From CBDCDJ01 sp965215355 (GTDB lineage: Bacteria; Deinococcota; Deinococci; Deinococcales; Trueperaceae), in assembly GCA_965215355.1 (NCBI GenBank), contig CBDCDJ010000007.1, forward strand, positions 2,418,001 to 2,482,000: DNA of 64,000 nucleotides, read 5' to 3'. Under the pieces are notes generated by a model, which had not been told where the DNA came from, did no database searches, and worked only from the letters and a program-made list of their open reading frames with translations. Made by a program: the position numbers and the translations under genes. Positions 1 to 8,076 of this stretch are shown here, piece after piece (the stretch's first letter is position 1; each line of letters starts with the position of its first letter).

Positions 1-1413
1 AAACGCTACGACGCCTCGAAGCAGACGTTGCAAAGTTACGACCAAACTCATCTTCTGCACTATTTCAACGAGTTGGACGACGCGGGCAAAGCGCAACTTT
101 TGGACCAGTTAGAGGCTCAGGACTGGGCGCAACTGAGCGAACTGGTCCAGGACGTGCTGCACCCGGCCGAGGCTGCCCTGTCCGAGAACATCGAGCCCGC
201 GCCCTACTACCCGCGCACGCCGACCGGTGACCTCGAGCAAACTTACCGCCGGGCTAGAGCGCGCGGCGAAGACCTGCTGCACGCGGGCAAGATCGCGGCG
301 TTTACCGTCGCCGGGGGCCAGGGCACGCGCCTCGGCTGGGACGGCCCCAAGGGTACCTTTCCGGCGACGCCCGTGCAGGGCAAGCCGCTGTTTCAGGTGT
401 ACGCTGAAACGATTCGCAAGGCGCAGCAAAAGTACGGCGCGACCGTACCCTGGTACCTCATGACGAGCACCCTGAACGACGCGGACACACGGACGTTTTT
501 CGAAGAAAGCGAGTATTTCGGGCTCGAGCCCGCTAATGTCATGTTTTTTCAGCAAGGCAGTATGCCGAGCATCGGGTTGGACGGCAAGGTTCTCCTCGCC
601 GACAAGGGCCGGCTCGCCCTCAACCCCGACGGGCACGGCGGCAGCCTCAAGGCGCTTTACAAGAGCGGCGCGCTCGACGACATGACGTGGCGCGGCGTGG
701 AGCACATCAGCTACTTCCAGGTCGACAACCCGAACGTCAAGCCGCTCGACCCGCTGTTTATCGGGCTGCACGCGTTGCAAAGCGCGGAGATGTCGGCAAA
801 ACTGCTGCCCAAGGCGGGCCCGTTCGAGAAAGTCGGCAACTTTTGCCGCATTGACGGGCGTTTGAGCGTCATCGAATACTCGGACATGCCGGACGCGTTG
901 GCCGAACAGCGCGACGCGTCGGGCAAGCTCGCCTTCGACGCGGGCTCGATTGCGATTCACCTCCTCAGCGTGGCCTTCGTGCGCCGTTTGAACGAGTCCG
1001 GCGGGCGTTTCGCCCTGCCGTTTCACCGGGCGAACAAAAAAGTGCCTCACCTCGACCTGGCGACGGGTGAGCATGTCGAGTCCGACGCGCCCAACGCGGT
1101 CAAGCTCGAGACGTTCGTCTTCGACGCGCTGCCGCTCGCCGAAAAAAGCGTGTTGTTGGAAACCGACCGGGTCGAGGAGTTCGCGCCCATCAAGAACGCT
1201 TCGGGCGACGACTCGCCCGAGACGAGCCGGCAGCTCCAGAGTCAGCGTGCCGCGCGGTGGTTGCAGGGTTGCGGCGTCGCGGTGCCGTTCGACGGGGCGG
1301 GCAAGGTGGACGCCGTCATCGAACTGAGCCCGCTGACGGCGCTAGAGCCCGAGGATTTGCAAGGGGCCGAGTTGCCCCCCCGGCTCGAGCCGGGGGGCAA
1401 AATCGTCTTGTAG
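1..1413 (+). CDS. UTP-dependent sugar-1-phosphate uridylyltransferase, UDPGP/UAP1 family (5' partial)
   Basis: Predicted to make a UDP-sugar (UDP-GlcNAc or UDP-glucose type) from UTP and a sugar 1-phosphate. The nucleotide-binding signature AGGQGTRLGWDGPKGTFP lies near residue 95 and is typical of the UDPGP family found in eukaryotic UAP1 and in some bacteria, not of GalU or GlmU. The frame is open to base 1. The first start-like codon (TTG at 28) has no ribosome binding site, so the true start is probably just outside the window. Family members begin with a similar helical segment of the kind seen here (LLHYFNELDD). Substrate specificity cannot be read from sequence alone. Confidence 0.88.
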   Translation, partial: KRYDASKQTLQSYDQTHLLHYFNELDDAGKAQLLDQLEAQDWAQLSELVQDVLHPAEAALSENIEPAPYYPRTPTGDLEQTYRRARARGEDLLHAGKIAAFTVAGGQGTRLGWDGPKGTFPATPVQGKPLFQVYAETIRKAQQKYGATVPWYLMTSTLNDADTRTFFEESEYFGLEPANVMFFQQGSMPSIGLDGKVLLADKGRLALNPDGHGGSLKALYKSGALDDMTWRGVEHISYFQVDNPNVKPLDPLFIGLHALQSAEMSAKLLPKAGPFEKVGNFCRIDGRLSVIEYSDMPDALAEQRDASGKLAFDAGSIAIHLLSVAFVRRLNESGGRFALPFHRANKKVPHLDLATGEHVESDAPNAVKLETFVFDALPLAEKSVLLETDRVEEFAPIKNASGDDSPETSRQLQSQRAARWLQGCGVAVPFDGAGKVDAVIELSPLTALEPEDLQGAELPPRLEPGGKIVL

Positions 1414-1574
1414 TTTGAGAAGCGAGACGACTTATCGCGCGTCCACTTGTTGCTCTATATAACCTTTACAGTGCCTGTTCCACCGGCCTGCTACTATGAA
1501 GTCGGACCGTCTAAGCGTTGTCACTGTCAGTTGGTCGGGGTTGAGAGAACAAAGCCGAAACGAGGGGGAGGTTC

Positions 1575-2198
1575 GTGCTCGTTCAAGACATCATGACCAA
1601 AGAGGTTATCGCCATCGGGCCGGACTTGCCCGTCGGCGACGTGTTCGCGCTCATGGCGCAAAAACACATCCGCCATTTTCCCATTCTCGAGGACGCTCAA
1701 CTCGTCGGCATCGTCTCCGACCGCGACGTGCGCAGCGTCGGCGCGGCTTATCCGGGCGCGCCCGTCGGGGTGACGCTCAAAGACCCGGTCGAGCGAATTA
1801 TGGTCGCCGCCGTCGTCACCGCGCACCCCCTCGACCCGGTCGAGGAGGCGGCCAAAACCCTTCACGACTTCAAAATCGGCGCGTTGCCGGTGCTGCGGGG
1901 TGACGACCTCGTCGGCATCGTCACGAGCATCGACTTCTTAGAGGCGTTTACCAAGATGGCCGGGGTGGGAGCGGCGACGAGCCGTTTGGAAATAGAGGTC
2001 GACGACCGGCCCGGCGCGCTCGCCGACCTGTTGGCCCGCATTGCCGAGCGCAAGGTCAACGTCTCGAGCGTGATGACCACGCACCAGGAACCCGGCACCC
2101 TGACCTTTGCGCTGCGCGTCGGCACCATCGACGCTAGAACGCTCGCCCGAACGCTGAGCGAGGTCGGTTTCAGCGTGCTGTGGCCGGGGGAAAAGTAA
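1575..2198 (+). CDS. acuB: CBS-domain pair plus ACT domain protein, AcuB-like
   Basis: 207 aa. Two CBS modules (about residues 7-60 and 75-130) are followed by an ACT domain (about 140-205, beginning near RLEIEVDDRPGALADLL). CBS pairs usually bind adenosyl ligands and ACT domains usually bind amino acids, so this is probably a small-molecule sensor. The GTG start follows a strong GGGGGAGG ribosome binding site. It ends 4 nt before the AcuC-type deacetylase gene, and the two are almost certainly cotranscribed, as in acetoin-utilisation loci. The acuA acetyltransferase of the classical operon is not in the window. The ligand is unknown. Confidence 0.88.
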   Translation: MLVQDIMTKEVIAIGPDLPVGDVFALMAQKHIRHFPILEDAQLVGIVSDRDVRSVGAAYPGAPVGVTLKDPVERIMVAAVVTAHPLDPVEEAAKTLHDFKIGALPVLRGDDLVGIVTSIDFLEAFTKMAGVGAATSRLEIEVDDRPGALADLLARIAERKVNVSSVMTTHQEPGTLTFALRVGTIDARTLARTLSEVGFSVLWPGEK

Positions 2199-2202
2199 AG
2201 CC

Positions 2203-3396
2203 ATGCCTGACGCTCCCGACGCCCCCCTTGACTACGCCTTCGTCTACGACCCCGCGCTGAGCGAGTACGAGCTGTCCGACAGCCACCCGTTCAAACCGGT
2301 GCGCTTAGAGTTGACGCGGAGCTTGCTCGAGCACGCTCGCCTCCTCTCCCCCGACCACATCGTCAAACCCAAACCCGTCAGCGAGGCGAAGCTGCTCCGG
2401 CTTCACCACCGCGACTTCGTTACGGCGGTCAAGGCGGTCTCGAGGGGTGAGCACGTCGAGGACGCCTACAGCTACGGCCTCGGCACCGGCGACAACCCGA
2501 TTTTTCCGCACATGCATGAGGCGATTTTGCGCGTGTGCTCGGCGACCGTGACGGCCGTCGACTTAGTCGCGTCGGGCCGAGCGAAGCGCGCGGTCAACCT
2601 TTCAGGCGGGCTGCACCACGCCCACGCGGGGCAAGCCTCGGGGTTTTGCCTGTACAACGACCTCGCCCTCGGCATCGACCACGCCGTCAACAAGTACGGT
2701 TTGCGCGTGGCCTACCTCGACATCGACGCCCACCACGGCGACGGGGTGCAGGGGCTGTTTTTTGAGCATCCCGAGGTGATGACGATTAGTTTGCACGAGT
2801 CGGGGCGCTACCTGTTTCCCGGCAGCGGCTACACCTACGAGGTGGGCAAGGGGGCCGGGCGCGGCCTCAGCGTGAACATGCCCCTGGAGCCCTACACCGA
2901 AGACGTCTCATATTTAGCGAGCTTCGAAGCCGTCGTGCCCGCCGCCCTGCGCGTGTTTCGCCCCGACCTCGTGGTGCTGCAGGCCGGGGCCGACATGCAC
3001 GCTTACGACCCGCTGGCCGACCTCAAACTGAGCGTGGCGGGCATGGCGGCGAGCTACCGGCGCGTGGTGGAACTTGCCGAAGAACTGTGCGCGGGCCGAA
3101 TCGTTGCGACCGGCGGCGGCGGCTACGACCCCTACCGCACCGTGCCCCGAGCCTGGGCGCTCCTCTGGGCGACGCTGACCGGGCAGACGTTGCCCGACGC
3201 GTTGCCCGCGGCTTGGCTCGAGCAGTGGACTCCCCAAAGCCCCGTCCAACTGCCCACAACCCTCCAGGACGACACCGCCAACTGGAAGCCGACGCCGCGC
3301 CGCGCGGACATCAGCTCGCACAACGCGGCGGTCGCCAAGCGGTTGCTGAATACCCTGGAACCCATTTGGGCAGAGTTCGACCATCTCAAAAAGTAA
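2203..3396 (+). CDS. acuC: AcuC-type histone deacetylase family protein
   Basis: 397 aa Zn-dependent lysine deacetylase of the class I/II HDAC fold. Visible active-site elements are the GLHHAHAGQASGF segment near residue 143 and YLDIDAHHGDGVQ near residue 170, followed by SLHESGRYLFPG. In Bacillus, AcuC deacetylates acetyl-CoA synthetase. The pairing with an AcuB-like CBS/ACT protein 4 nt upstream supports the same role, control of acyl-CoA synthetase activity by lysine deacetylation. No synthetase gene is adjacent, so the substrate is inferred. Confidence 0.92.
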   Translation: MPDAPDAPLDYAFVYDPALSEYELSDSHPFKPVRLELTRSLLEHARLLSPDHIVKPKPVSEAKLLRLHHRDFVTAVKAVSRGEHVEDAYSYGLGTGDNPIFPHMHEAILRVCSATVTAVDLVASGRAKRAVNLSGGLHHAHAGQASGFCLYNDLALGIDHAVNKYGLRVAYLDIDAHHGDGVQGLFFEHPEVMTISLHESGRYLFPGSGYTYEVGKGAGRGLSVNMPLEPYTEDVSYLASFEAVVPAALRVFRPDLVVLQAGADMHAYDPLADLKLSVAGMAASYRRVVELAEELCAGRIVATGGGGYDPYRTVPRAWALLWATLTGQTLPDALPAAWLEQWTPQSPVQLPTTLQDDTANWKPTPRRADISSHNAAVAKRLLNTLEPIWAEFDHLKK

Positions 3397-3403
3397 AGAG
3401 CAC

Positions 3404-3437
3404 AAAAAAGGAGGAGCGGTTTAAACGCCGCTCCTCC
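3404..3437 (-). terminator. Rho-independent terminator for dps
   Basis: A perfect 10-bp stem (GGAGGAGCGG at 3410-3419 with CCGCTCCTCC at 3428-3437) and 8-nt loop. Read on the minus strand it is followed by six T residues (3404-3409). It lies just downstream of the dps stop and between convergent genes. Confidence 0.9.
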
Positions 3438-3457
3438 CTGTCAACTCGAGTTTGAAC

Positions 3458-4006
3458 TTACTGCGCCTTGACACCGCCCGCTTGCAGGTGCGACTCCAGA
3501 AAATAGAGCTGCTTGTCGACGCCGCGCGACACTTCGGTGAACATGTCGGCGGTGGTGGGGTCGCCCAGCTCGTCGGACTTGTCAATCGCCTCGCGGGTGC
3601 TCTTGGCGTACTGCGCGACCCGCTCGACGACGGCCTCTAAGTGCTCGTGGCCCGCGGTCGCGTCGGTGGGGTACTCGGGCAGCGTGGTCGCATCTGCGGC
3701 CATTTTGACCGTGCCTTGGGCGTAACCGCCCAAAATCGTCGCGCGCTCGGCGATCATGTCCGAGTAGGGTTGCACGACTTCGGCGACGTGGTCGAAGAGT
3801 TCGTGGAGCTGGAAAAAGTGGATGCCCTTGACGTTCCAGTGAGCTTGCTTGACCTGCGTGTAGAGCGTGGTGTTGTCGGCGAGTTGCTGGTTGCACAGAC
3901 GGATGAGCTGCTCGCGCGCGTCTTTTTCGACGTCGATGTGGGTGTCGAACATGTGGTCGTTGGCGGGTTTAGCTTTGGTAGCTCTGTCTTCGGTCGCTGT
4001 TGCCAT
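3458..4006 (-). CDS. dps: Dps family ferritin-like DNA-binding protein
   Basis: 182 aa. The inter-subunit ferroxidase ligands are all present with E. coli Dps spacing: His56, His68, Asp72, Asp83 and Glu87, within AHWNVKGIHFFQLHELFD and the following helix. The product should form a dodecamer that oxidises Fe(II) with peroxide and stores it, protecting DNA. The charged N-terminal tail (about 20 residues, several Lys and Arg) could bind DNA. A good ribosome binding site (AAAGGAAGG) precedes the ATG. The gene is monocistronic, with its own terminator downstream and convergent to the acuBC pair. Confidence 0.95.
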   Translation of the reverse strand: MATATEDRATKAKPANDHMFDTHIDVEKDAREQLIRLCNQQLADNTTLYTQVKQAHWNVKGIHFFQLHELFDHVAEVVQPYSDMIAERATILGGYAQGTVKMAADATTLPEYPTDATAGHEHLEAVVERVAQYAKSTREAIDKSDELGDPTTADMFTEVSRGVDKQLYFLESHLQAGGVKAQ

Positions 4007-4144
4007 AATTAAGCCTTCCTTTCAACGCTTGTCAGCTTAACGAGAACAGGTTTAAAAAACTGCGCGCTGAAGCGCAAAAGGGGCTCGAGACTCACGCGCT
4101 CGGCCTTGAGACCCGTCGGGTTAAACTCTCTTGCAGGAGGCACT

Positions 4145-5023
4145 ATGAAAATCGGCTTTATCGGACTGGGCACGATGGGCGCGCCGATGGCGAAAAACTT
4201 GCTTCAAGCGGGCTTCGACGTAACCGTCCACAACCGCACGCGGGACAAAGAAGAGGCGCTTGTGACAGCGGGTGCAAAACGTGCGGAGAGTCCTGAAGAG
4301 GCCGCCGCGGGCGCGGACGTGGTCGTCACCAACGTCAGCGACACGCCCGACGTGGAGGCGGTCGTGCTGGGCGAGGACGGCGCGGTTCACGGCATGAAAG
4401 AGGGCAGCGTCCTCATCGACGTGAGCACCATCAGCCCGAGCGCCACGCGGGCCATCGCTGCACGGCTGGCCGAAAAGGGCGTCGCCATGCTCGACGCGCC
4501 GGTTTCGGGCGGCAGCGAGGGCGCGGAGAAGGGTACCTTGAGCATCATGGTCGGCGGCGAGCCCGGTGTGTTCGAACGCATGAAGCCCGTTCTGGAGGCG
4601 ATGGGTAAAACCGTCACGCTCGTCGGCCCCGTCGGTAGCGGGCAAGTGACCAAGGCCATCAACCAGACCATCATCGCGGGCACCTACGCCGCCGTCGCCG
4701 AGGGCATGGCGCTCGGCCTCGCCGCCGGCATCGACTTAGACGCAGCGCACCAGGCGCTGAGCGGCGGCGCGGCGGGCTCGTGGGTGCTCAGCAACCGCGC
4801 GCAGAACATGATTGACAATACTTACCCGCTCGGCTTTCGCACCCGGCTGCACCTCAAAGACCTGGGCATCGCCCTGGAAACCGCTCGAGACTTAGGGGTG
4901 CCCGTCCCGGTCACGGCCTACGTGGCGCAGCTCGAGACCGGCCTCGTCAAACGCGGCTTCGGCGACGAAGACGTCTCCAACATCGCTCGAGCGGTGCGGG
5001 CGGGGGCGGGGTTGGAAGACTAG
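4145..5023 (+). CDS. NAD(P)-dependent beta-hydroxyacid dehydrogenase (3-hydroxyisobutyrate dehydrogenase family)
   Basis: 292 aa. An N-terminal Rossmann fold (GLGTMGAPMAKNLLQAGF), the substrate-loop signature DAPVSGGSEGAEKGTL near residue 120 and GPVGSGQVTKAINQ with the catalytic Lys near residue 170 are diagnostic of the family (3-hydroxyisobutyrate, tartronate semialdehyde or glyoxylate/succinic semialdehyde reductases). I chose ATG 4145 because of the GCAGGAGG ribosome binding site 5-12 nt upstream; a longer in-frame start at 4106 has none. The last ~25 codons are repeated downstream at 5773-5861, beyond a toxin-antitoxin-like pair. The exact substrate is not determinable. Confidence 0.93.
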   Translation: MKIGFIGLGTMGAPMAKNLLQAGFDVTVHNRTRDKEEALVTAGAKRAESPEEAAAGADVVVTNVSDTPDVEAVVLGEDGAVHGMKEGSVLIDVSTISPSATRAIAARLAEKGVAMLDAPVSGGSEGAEKGTLSIMVGGEPGVFERMKPVLEAMGKTVTLVGPVGSGQVTKAINQTIIAGTYAAVAEGMALGLAAGIDLDAAHQALSGGAAGSWVLSNRAQNMIDNTYPLGFRTRLHLKDLGIALETARDLGVPVPVTAYVAQLETGLVKRGFGDEDVSNIARAVRAGAGLED

Positions 5024-5070
5024 CGGCCCGAAAGACTCTGACCTTTCAAATCGCTTAAACTGGGAAGACG

Positions 5071-5352
5071 ATGAGCGAAGACCTTGTCACCGAACTCGTC
5101 GGCGGAGAGCCCTACCGGTATTACCCGCTCGGCAAGTACGTCGTGCGCGCGCCGGGCGTCTGCGGCGGTCGACCGACATTCAAGTACACGCGCATCGAAA
5201 TTACGGGGACGCTGCAGCGCCTAGCCGCAGGCGAAACGGTGGACGAGGTTCTGGCAGGCTATCAGGGACGGCTTGCGCGTGAGGCGATCGTCGAAGCCAG
5301 TCAAGTCGTCATGGCGCAATTCCTCGATACCCTGCCCGACTTTGCCGCTTGA
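5071..5352 (+). CDS. DUF433 domain protein (putative antitoxin)
   Basis: 93 aa. The conserved DUF433 core is visible: VCGGRPTFKYTRIEITGTLQ followed by a helix-turn-helix-like AAGETVDEVLAGY. DUF433 proteins are small and usually encoded directly upstream of a PIN-like or DUF5615 toxin. Here the next gene starts immediately after the stop codon, which fits a type II toxin-antitoxin module. A TAAACT hexamer at 5056-5061, 9 nt before the ATG, may be its -10 element. The module sits between the dehydrogenase gene and a duplicated copy of that gene's 3' end. Confidence 0.85.
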   Translation: MSEDLVTELVGGEPYRYYPLGKYVVRAPGVCGGRPTFKYTRIEITGTLQRLAAGETVDEVLAGYQGRLAREAIVEASQVVMAQFLDTLPDFAA

Positions 5353-5766
5353 ATGATTGTGCTTGACGAACAGCTCCTCGGGCGCAGCTTAGACAAAGCT
5401 ATCGCAACGTGGTACCGAGGAAACGTTCTGTTTATCACCGATTTGCGACCTGGCACAGTTATTAAAGACGACACCGTTCCGGCCCTGTTGCAGCAGCAAC
5501 GCCAAGCTACTTTCGTCACCATCAACATCAGCGATTTTTGGCAGAAGGTTTTTCCAAGTCCGAACTTTTGTCTCGTCTGTGTCGCCCTACCCGACACCCA
5601 TGCACGCAGCGTCCCGCTCCTTTTGCGGCGGCTCTTCCAGCACCCCGAATTTCGTACAAAGGCCGGACGGATGGGAAAGGTTGTTCGCCTTACTTCAACA
5701 ACTGCGACTTACTACAGCTGGAACGACCCGGCGATACGAACGCTCGCAGTATCCAGTTCGACGTGA
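5353..5766 (+). CDS. Putative toxin partner of DUF433 (PIN-like/DUF5615-like)
   Basis: 137 aa, starting with the base immediately after the DUF433 stop. It begins MIVLDEQLLGRSLDKA and contains ATFVTINISDFWQKV near residue 55, a pattern I recognise from uncharacterised proteins that accompany DUF433 in cyanobacteria and Chloroflexi. The acidic residues near positions 5 and 60 resemble the spacing in PIN-like/Mut7-C nucleases, so an RNase-type toxin is plausible but unproven. The frame is intact, unlike the second module at 11.5 kb. Confidence 0.7.
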   Translation: MIVLDEQLLGRSLDKAIATWYRGNVLFITDLRPGTVIKDDTVPALLQQQRQATFVTINISDFWQKVFPSPNFCLVCVALPDTHARSVPLLLRRLFQHPEFRTKAGRMGKVVRLTSTTATYYSWNDPAIRTLAVSSST

Positions 5767-5772
5767 AGGGAT

Positions 5773-5861
5773 GCGAGACCGGCCTGGTAAAACACGGTTT
5801 CGGCGACGAGGACGTGTCGACCACCGCTCGAGCGGTTCGGGCGGGGTTGAGCGAAAGCTAA
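5773..5861 (+). pseudogene. Duplicated 3'-terminal fragment of the upstream hydroxyacid dehydrogenase
   Basis: Translates as ETGLVKHGFGDEDVSTTARA and beyond, ending at a stop. This matches the C-terminus of the dehydrogenase at 4934-5023 (ETGLVKRGFGDEDVSNIARA). Over 71 aligned bases I count 10 mismatches. The toxin-antitoxin-like pair lies exactly between the intact 3' end and this copy. It has no start codon or ribosome binding site and should not be a functional gene. Confidence 0.85.
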
Positions 5862-6586
5862 GGCTTTCTCGCCACCACCCACAGCCTCGGCTCGTCCTCC
5901 GGCGCGGGTTCGCCGCCGGGATAACTCAAGCACTCGACTTCGACAAAACCCGCTTCGGTGAGCAACGTTTCCAGCTCGAGCGCGTCGTAGGGCCGCTCCA
6001 AGTGGACTTCGGTGAACGAGGTTTTTTCGGTCTCGCAGTAGGCCTCGACCTTGGCCAACCCCGTCGCAGGGTCGAAACTGTGCTCCCAGCGGTAGTACAC
6101 CTCGCCCGCCCAGCCCTCGGCGCGGCCGGCTTCCCACAGGTCGCGCAGGCCGGGGGTCGTGTTGACGTCGAACACGAAAAAGCCGCCCGGCCGCAAGTGA
6201 GCATAAACCGAGCGCGCCATGCTCGAGAACGCCCCCAGCGTGAGCAAGTTGTTGAGCGAGTCGAACACCGAGTAGACGAGGGCGAAGCGCGTCGGCAGCG
6301 CGAAGCTCGTAAAGTCGGCCTGGATGAACGCCACGCCCGGCAGTTTTTCGCGGGCGACTTGGAGCATCTCGGCGGAGGCGTCGAGCCCGGTCACGTCCAG
6401 GCCCCGCGCGACCAGCGGCAAGGTCGCGTTGCCGGTGCCGCAGCCCAGCTCGAGCAGCGCGCCCGGCTGCCAGCCCCGCGCCGTGACGGTCTCGAGGATA
6501 AAGTCCGCCCAGTCTTCGTAGTCGACGTCGCCCATGATGGCGTCGTAGACCTGGGACAGCAAGCTGAAAGGTTTGGCGACGCGCAC
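5858..6586 (-). CDS. Class I SAM-dependent methyltransferase
   Basis: 242 aa. SAM-binding motif I (LLELGCGTGNATLPL) is near residue 45, followed by GLDASAEMLQVAREKLP and a later FVFDVNT element, typical of the UbiE/BioC-like Rossmann methyltransferases. The GTG start is 6 nt downstream of TATACT with no Shine-Dalgarno sequence, so I infer a leaderless mRNA. The substrate is unknown. Its 3' end overlaps the dehydrogenase 3'-end duplicate by a few bases. Confidence 0.88.
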   Translation of the reverse strand: MRVAKPFSLLSQVYDAIMGDVDYEDWADFILETVTARGWQPGALLELGCGTGNATLPLVARGLDVTGLDASAEMLQVAREKLPGVAFIQADFTSFALPTRFALVYSVFDSLNNLLTLGAFSSMARSVYAHLRPGGFFVFDVNTTPGLRDLWEAGRAEGWAGEVYYRWEHSFDPATGLAKVEAYCETEKTSFTEVHLERPYDALELETLLTEAGFVEVECLSYPGGEPAPEDEPRLWVVARKP

Positions 6587-6592
6587 CGCTCG

Positions 6593-6598
6593 AGTATA
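6593..6598 (-). promoter_or_regulatory. -10 element of leaderless methyltransferase gene
   Basis: TATACT, then 6 nt (CGAGCG), then the GTG start. No ribosome binding site is present. Confidence 0.65.
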
Positions 6599-6753
6599 GC
6601 CAGCCGGAAGGCGTCCCCGCGTACAGTCGAAACCGAAGGGCGAAACCGCGTTGAGCGGTCGGCCGCCAAGCTCGAGCTTGTTTCCACAAAAACTGATTCC
6701 CGGCAGCCGTCCTTACAAGAACCTTGTAGAAACCCGACTCGCAACGTGACGTA

Positions 6754-6763
6754 TTCAACGTTT
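6754..6763. repeat. Left target-site duplication of the insertion sequence
   Basis: TTCAACGTTT, identical to 7972-7981 on the other side of the element. A 10-bp duplication suits ISAs1-family transposition. Confidence 0.9.
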
Positions 6764-7971
6764 CAGGGCTGACGCATCTTAATCAGGGCTAAGACCTTTG
6801 ATGATACGCGCACGAAAGTCGTCATCCCAAGCAGCCCTTTTGCGCTTAGCTTTGAGTGAACCTTTAGAGGTGTCTTGCCTGAGTAAGTTTAAGGCGAACT
6901 GCCGTAGTATGGACATGTTCTCAGCACCACGACGCTCTGTGTAGCTGTGGGCGTCCTCACCAAAGACAACATCCAAAGTCCAGTGCAGCTTGTTCTCGAC
7001 ACCCCAATGAGCACGAACGGCTGACAGAAGCTTTTCAGCATCGGCTTTGAAGCTACATAAGTAGTAGCGCTCTTCTTGGCTGGTTTGGCCTTTGAGGGTG
7101 CGTTTCGAAGTGACTTTGGCGACACTCTCAAGGCCGGGCCATTGATGCGCCTCTAAGAAAGCAAGTTCAGACACCTCGGACAAGACCGTGCAGTGTCGCA
7201 CCTCGTCGCGTCCCCGGCAGCGTTCACGGGTCTCGAAGCTGTTGTCGAGTTGGGAAGCGTCGGCGTTCTCGAACAGCCACGCCACATCTTCATAGAGCTT
7301 GGGGTGGTTTTGTTTGAGTGCCATGATGTACTCGGCATCGTGCTCTTTGACTTTGACAGCGATGTCACGTTGCGTGTTGAGTGCGTCTACCGTCACAATA
7401 CAGCCTGCTATATCGAGCAGCGACAAGGTGTCGAGCAAGCCCGGCACGTGGCTAATCTCGTTGCTCTTGCCGTCTACCGCCGTCGAGGTCAGGCATAGCC
7501 CGTGCGCGTGTGACCAGACGTTGAGCATATGCACAGCCTTAACAGTCTCGGTTGCCGAACCCCGTAGCTGCTTACCGTCGATTGCCAGCACATCCTCAGC
7601 CCTGAGACGGCCACCGATAGCTGCTCGCACCCAGTCCAGCGCGCACGTCTGGAAATGGGCGGGGTCTAACAGGCAAAATACTCGGTTGAAGGTGTCATGA
7701 CTGGGAATGCCGTTTTTCAACTCAAGGAACCCTTCCAGCCACACCTTCTTCGTCTGCCCAAACGTTTCTATCTCGTAAAAGCTGTCTGCCCCTGCTAGAA
7801 TCGCGCTCAAAGCGATAGCCACAATGGTAACCAGCGAATGCTGTTTGCTTCTCTCTATCCTTGGGTCAGGTAATTCCGCAAAGTGCAACACCGCTAAACG
7901 TAGCTGCTCTGTCTCTAGCTCTTCTGTCATTCCTCAAGACTAGCGCCTTCGCTTTTGATGCGTCAGCCCTG
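6764..7971 (-). mobile_element. ISAs1-family insertion sequence, complete
   Basis: 1208-bp element bounded by perfect 15-bp inverted repeats (CAGGGCTGACGCATC at 6764-6778 and its complement at 7957-7971). It is flanked by a perfect 10-bp direct repeat, TTCAACGTTT. It carries one transposase gene on the minus strand, whose TAA stop directly abuts the left repeat. Identical ends and an intact frame indicate recent insertion. The insertion point is about 42 bp upstream of the probable -10 box of typA. Confidence 0.95.
6779..7930 (-). CDS. ISAs1 family transposase (DDE type)
   Basis: 383 aa. The N-terminal DDE-associated segment FAELPDPRIERSKQHSLVTI is followed by the family motifs VLAIDGKQLRGS (first Asp, near residue 120), VTVDALNTQRDIA (second Asp) and HWGVENKLHWTLDVVFGED (catalytic Glu region, near residue 310), then AENMSILRQFALNLL. 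Length and motif order match complete ISAs1 transposases. No frameshift or internal stop is seen, so the element may be active. Confidence 0.96.
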   Translation of the reverse strand: MTEELETEQLRLAVLHFAELPDPRIERSKQHSLVTIVAIALSAILAGADSFYEIETFGQTKKVWLEGFLELKNGIPSHDTFNRVFCLLDPAHFQTCALDWVRAAIGGRLRAEDVLAIDGKQLRGSATETVKAVHMLNVWSHAHGLCLTSTAVDGKSNEISHVPGLLDTLSLLDIAGCIVTVDALNTQRDIAVKVKEHDAEYIMALKQNHPKLYEDVAWLFENADASQLDNSFETRERCRGRDEVRHCTVLSEVSELAFLEAHQWPGLESVAKVTSKRTLKGQTSQEERYYLCSFKADAEKLLSAVRAHWGVENKLHWTLDVVFGEDAHSYTERRGAENMSILRQFALNLLRQDTSKGSLKAKRKRAAWDDDFRARIIKGLSPD

Positions 7972-7981
7972 TTCAACGTTT
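7972..7981. repeat. Right target-site duplication of the insertion sequence
   Basis: TTCAACGTTT, the second copy of the 10-bp duplication flanking the element. Confidence 0.9.
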
Positions 7982-8013
7982 CGCGCCGCCGGGTCGAAGC
8001 GCTCGGCGGCGTG

Positions 8014-8019
8014 TATACT
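8014..8019 (+). promoter_or_regulatory. Possible -10 box of typA
   Basis: TATACT within GTGTATACTGG, 57 nt before the typA ATG. No clear -35 hexamer. The insertion sequence ends 42 bp upstream, so the core promoter looks intact. Confidence 0.4.
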
Positions 8020-8076
8020 GGCCTTTTGGTGCCCCTGGCGGCAACCTCCCGACGCTTTTCCAGAAACGGAACTTTT

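Noticed and set aside
109..1074. Long open frame on the minus strand opposite the uridylyltransferase
   Set aside because: It is antisense to a well-conserved enzyme and is an expected by-product of high-GC codon usage; no homology-like motifs or start signals.
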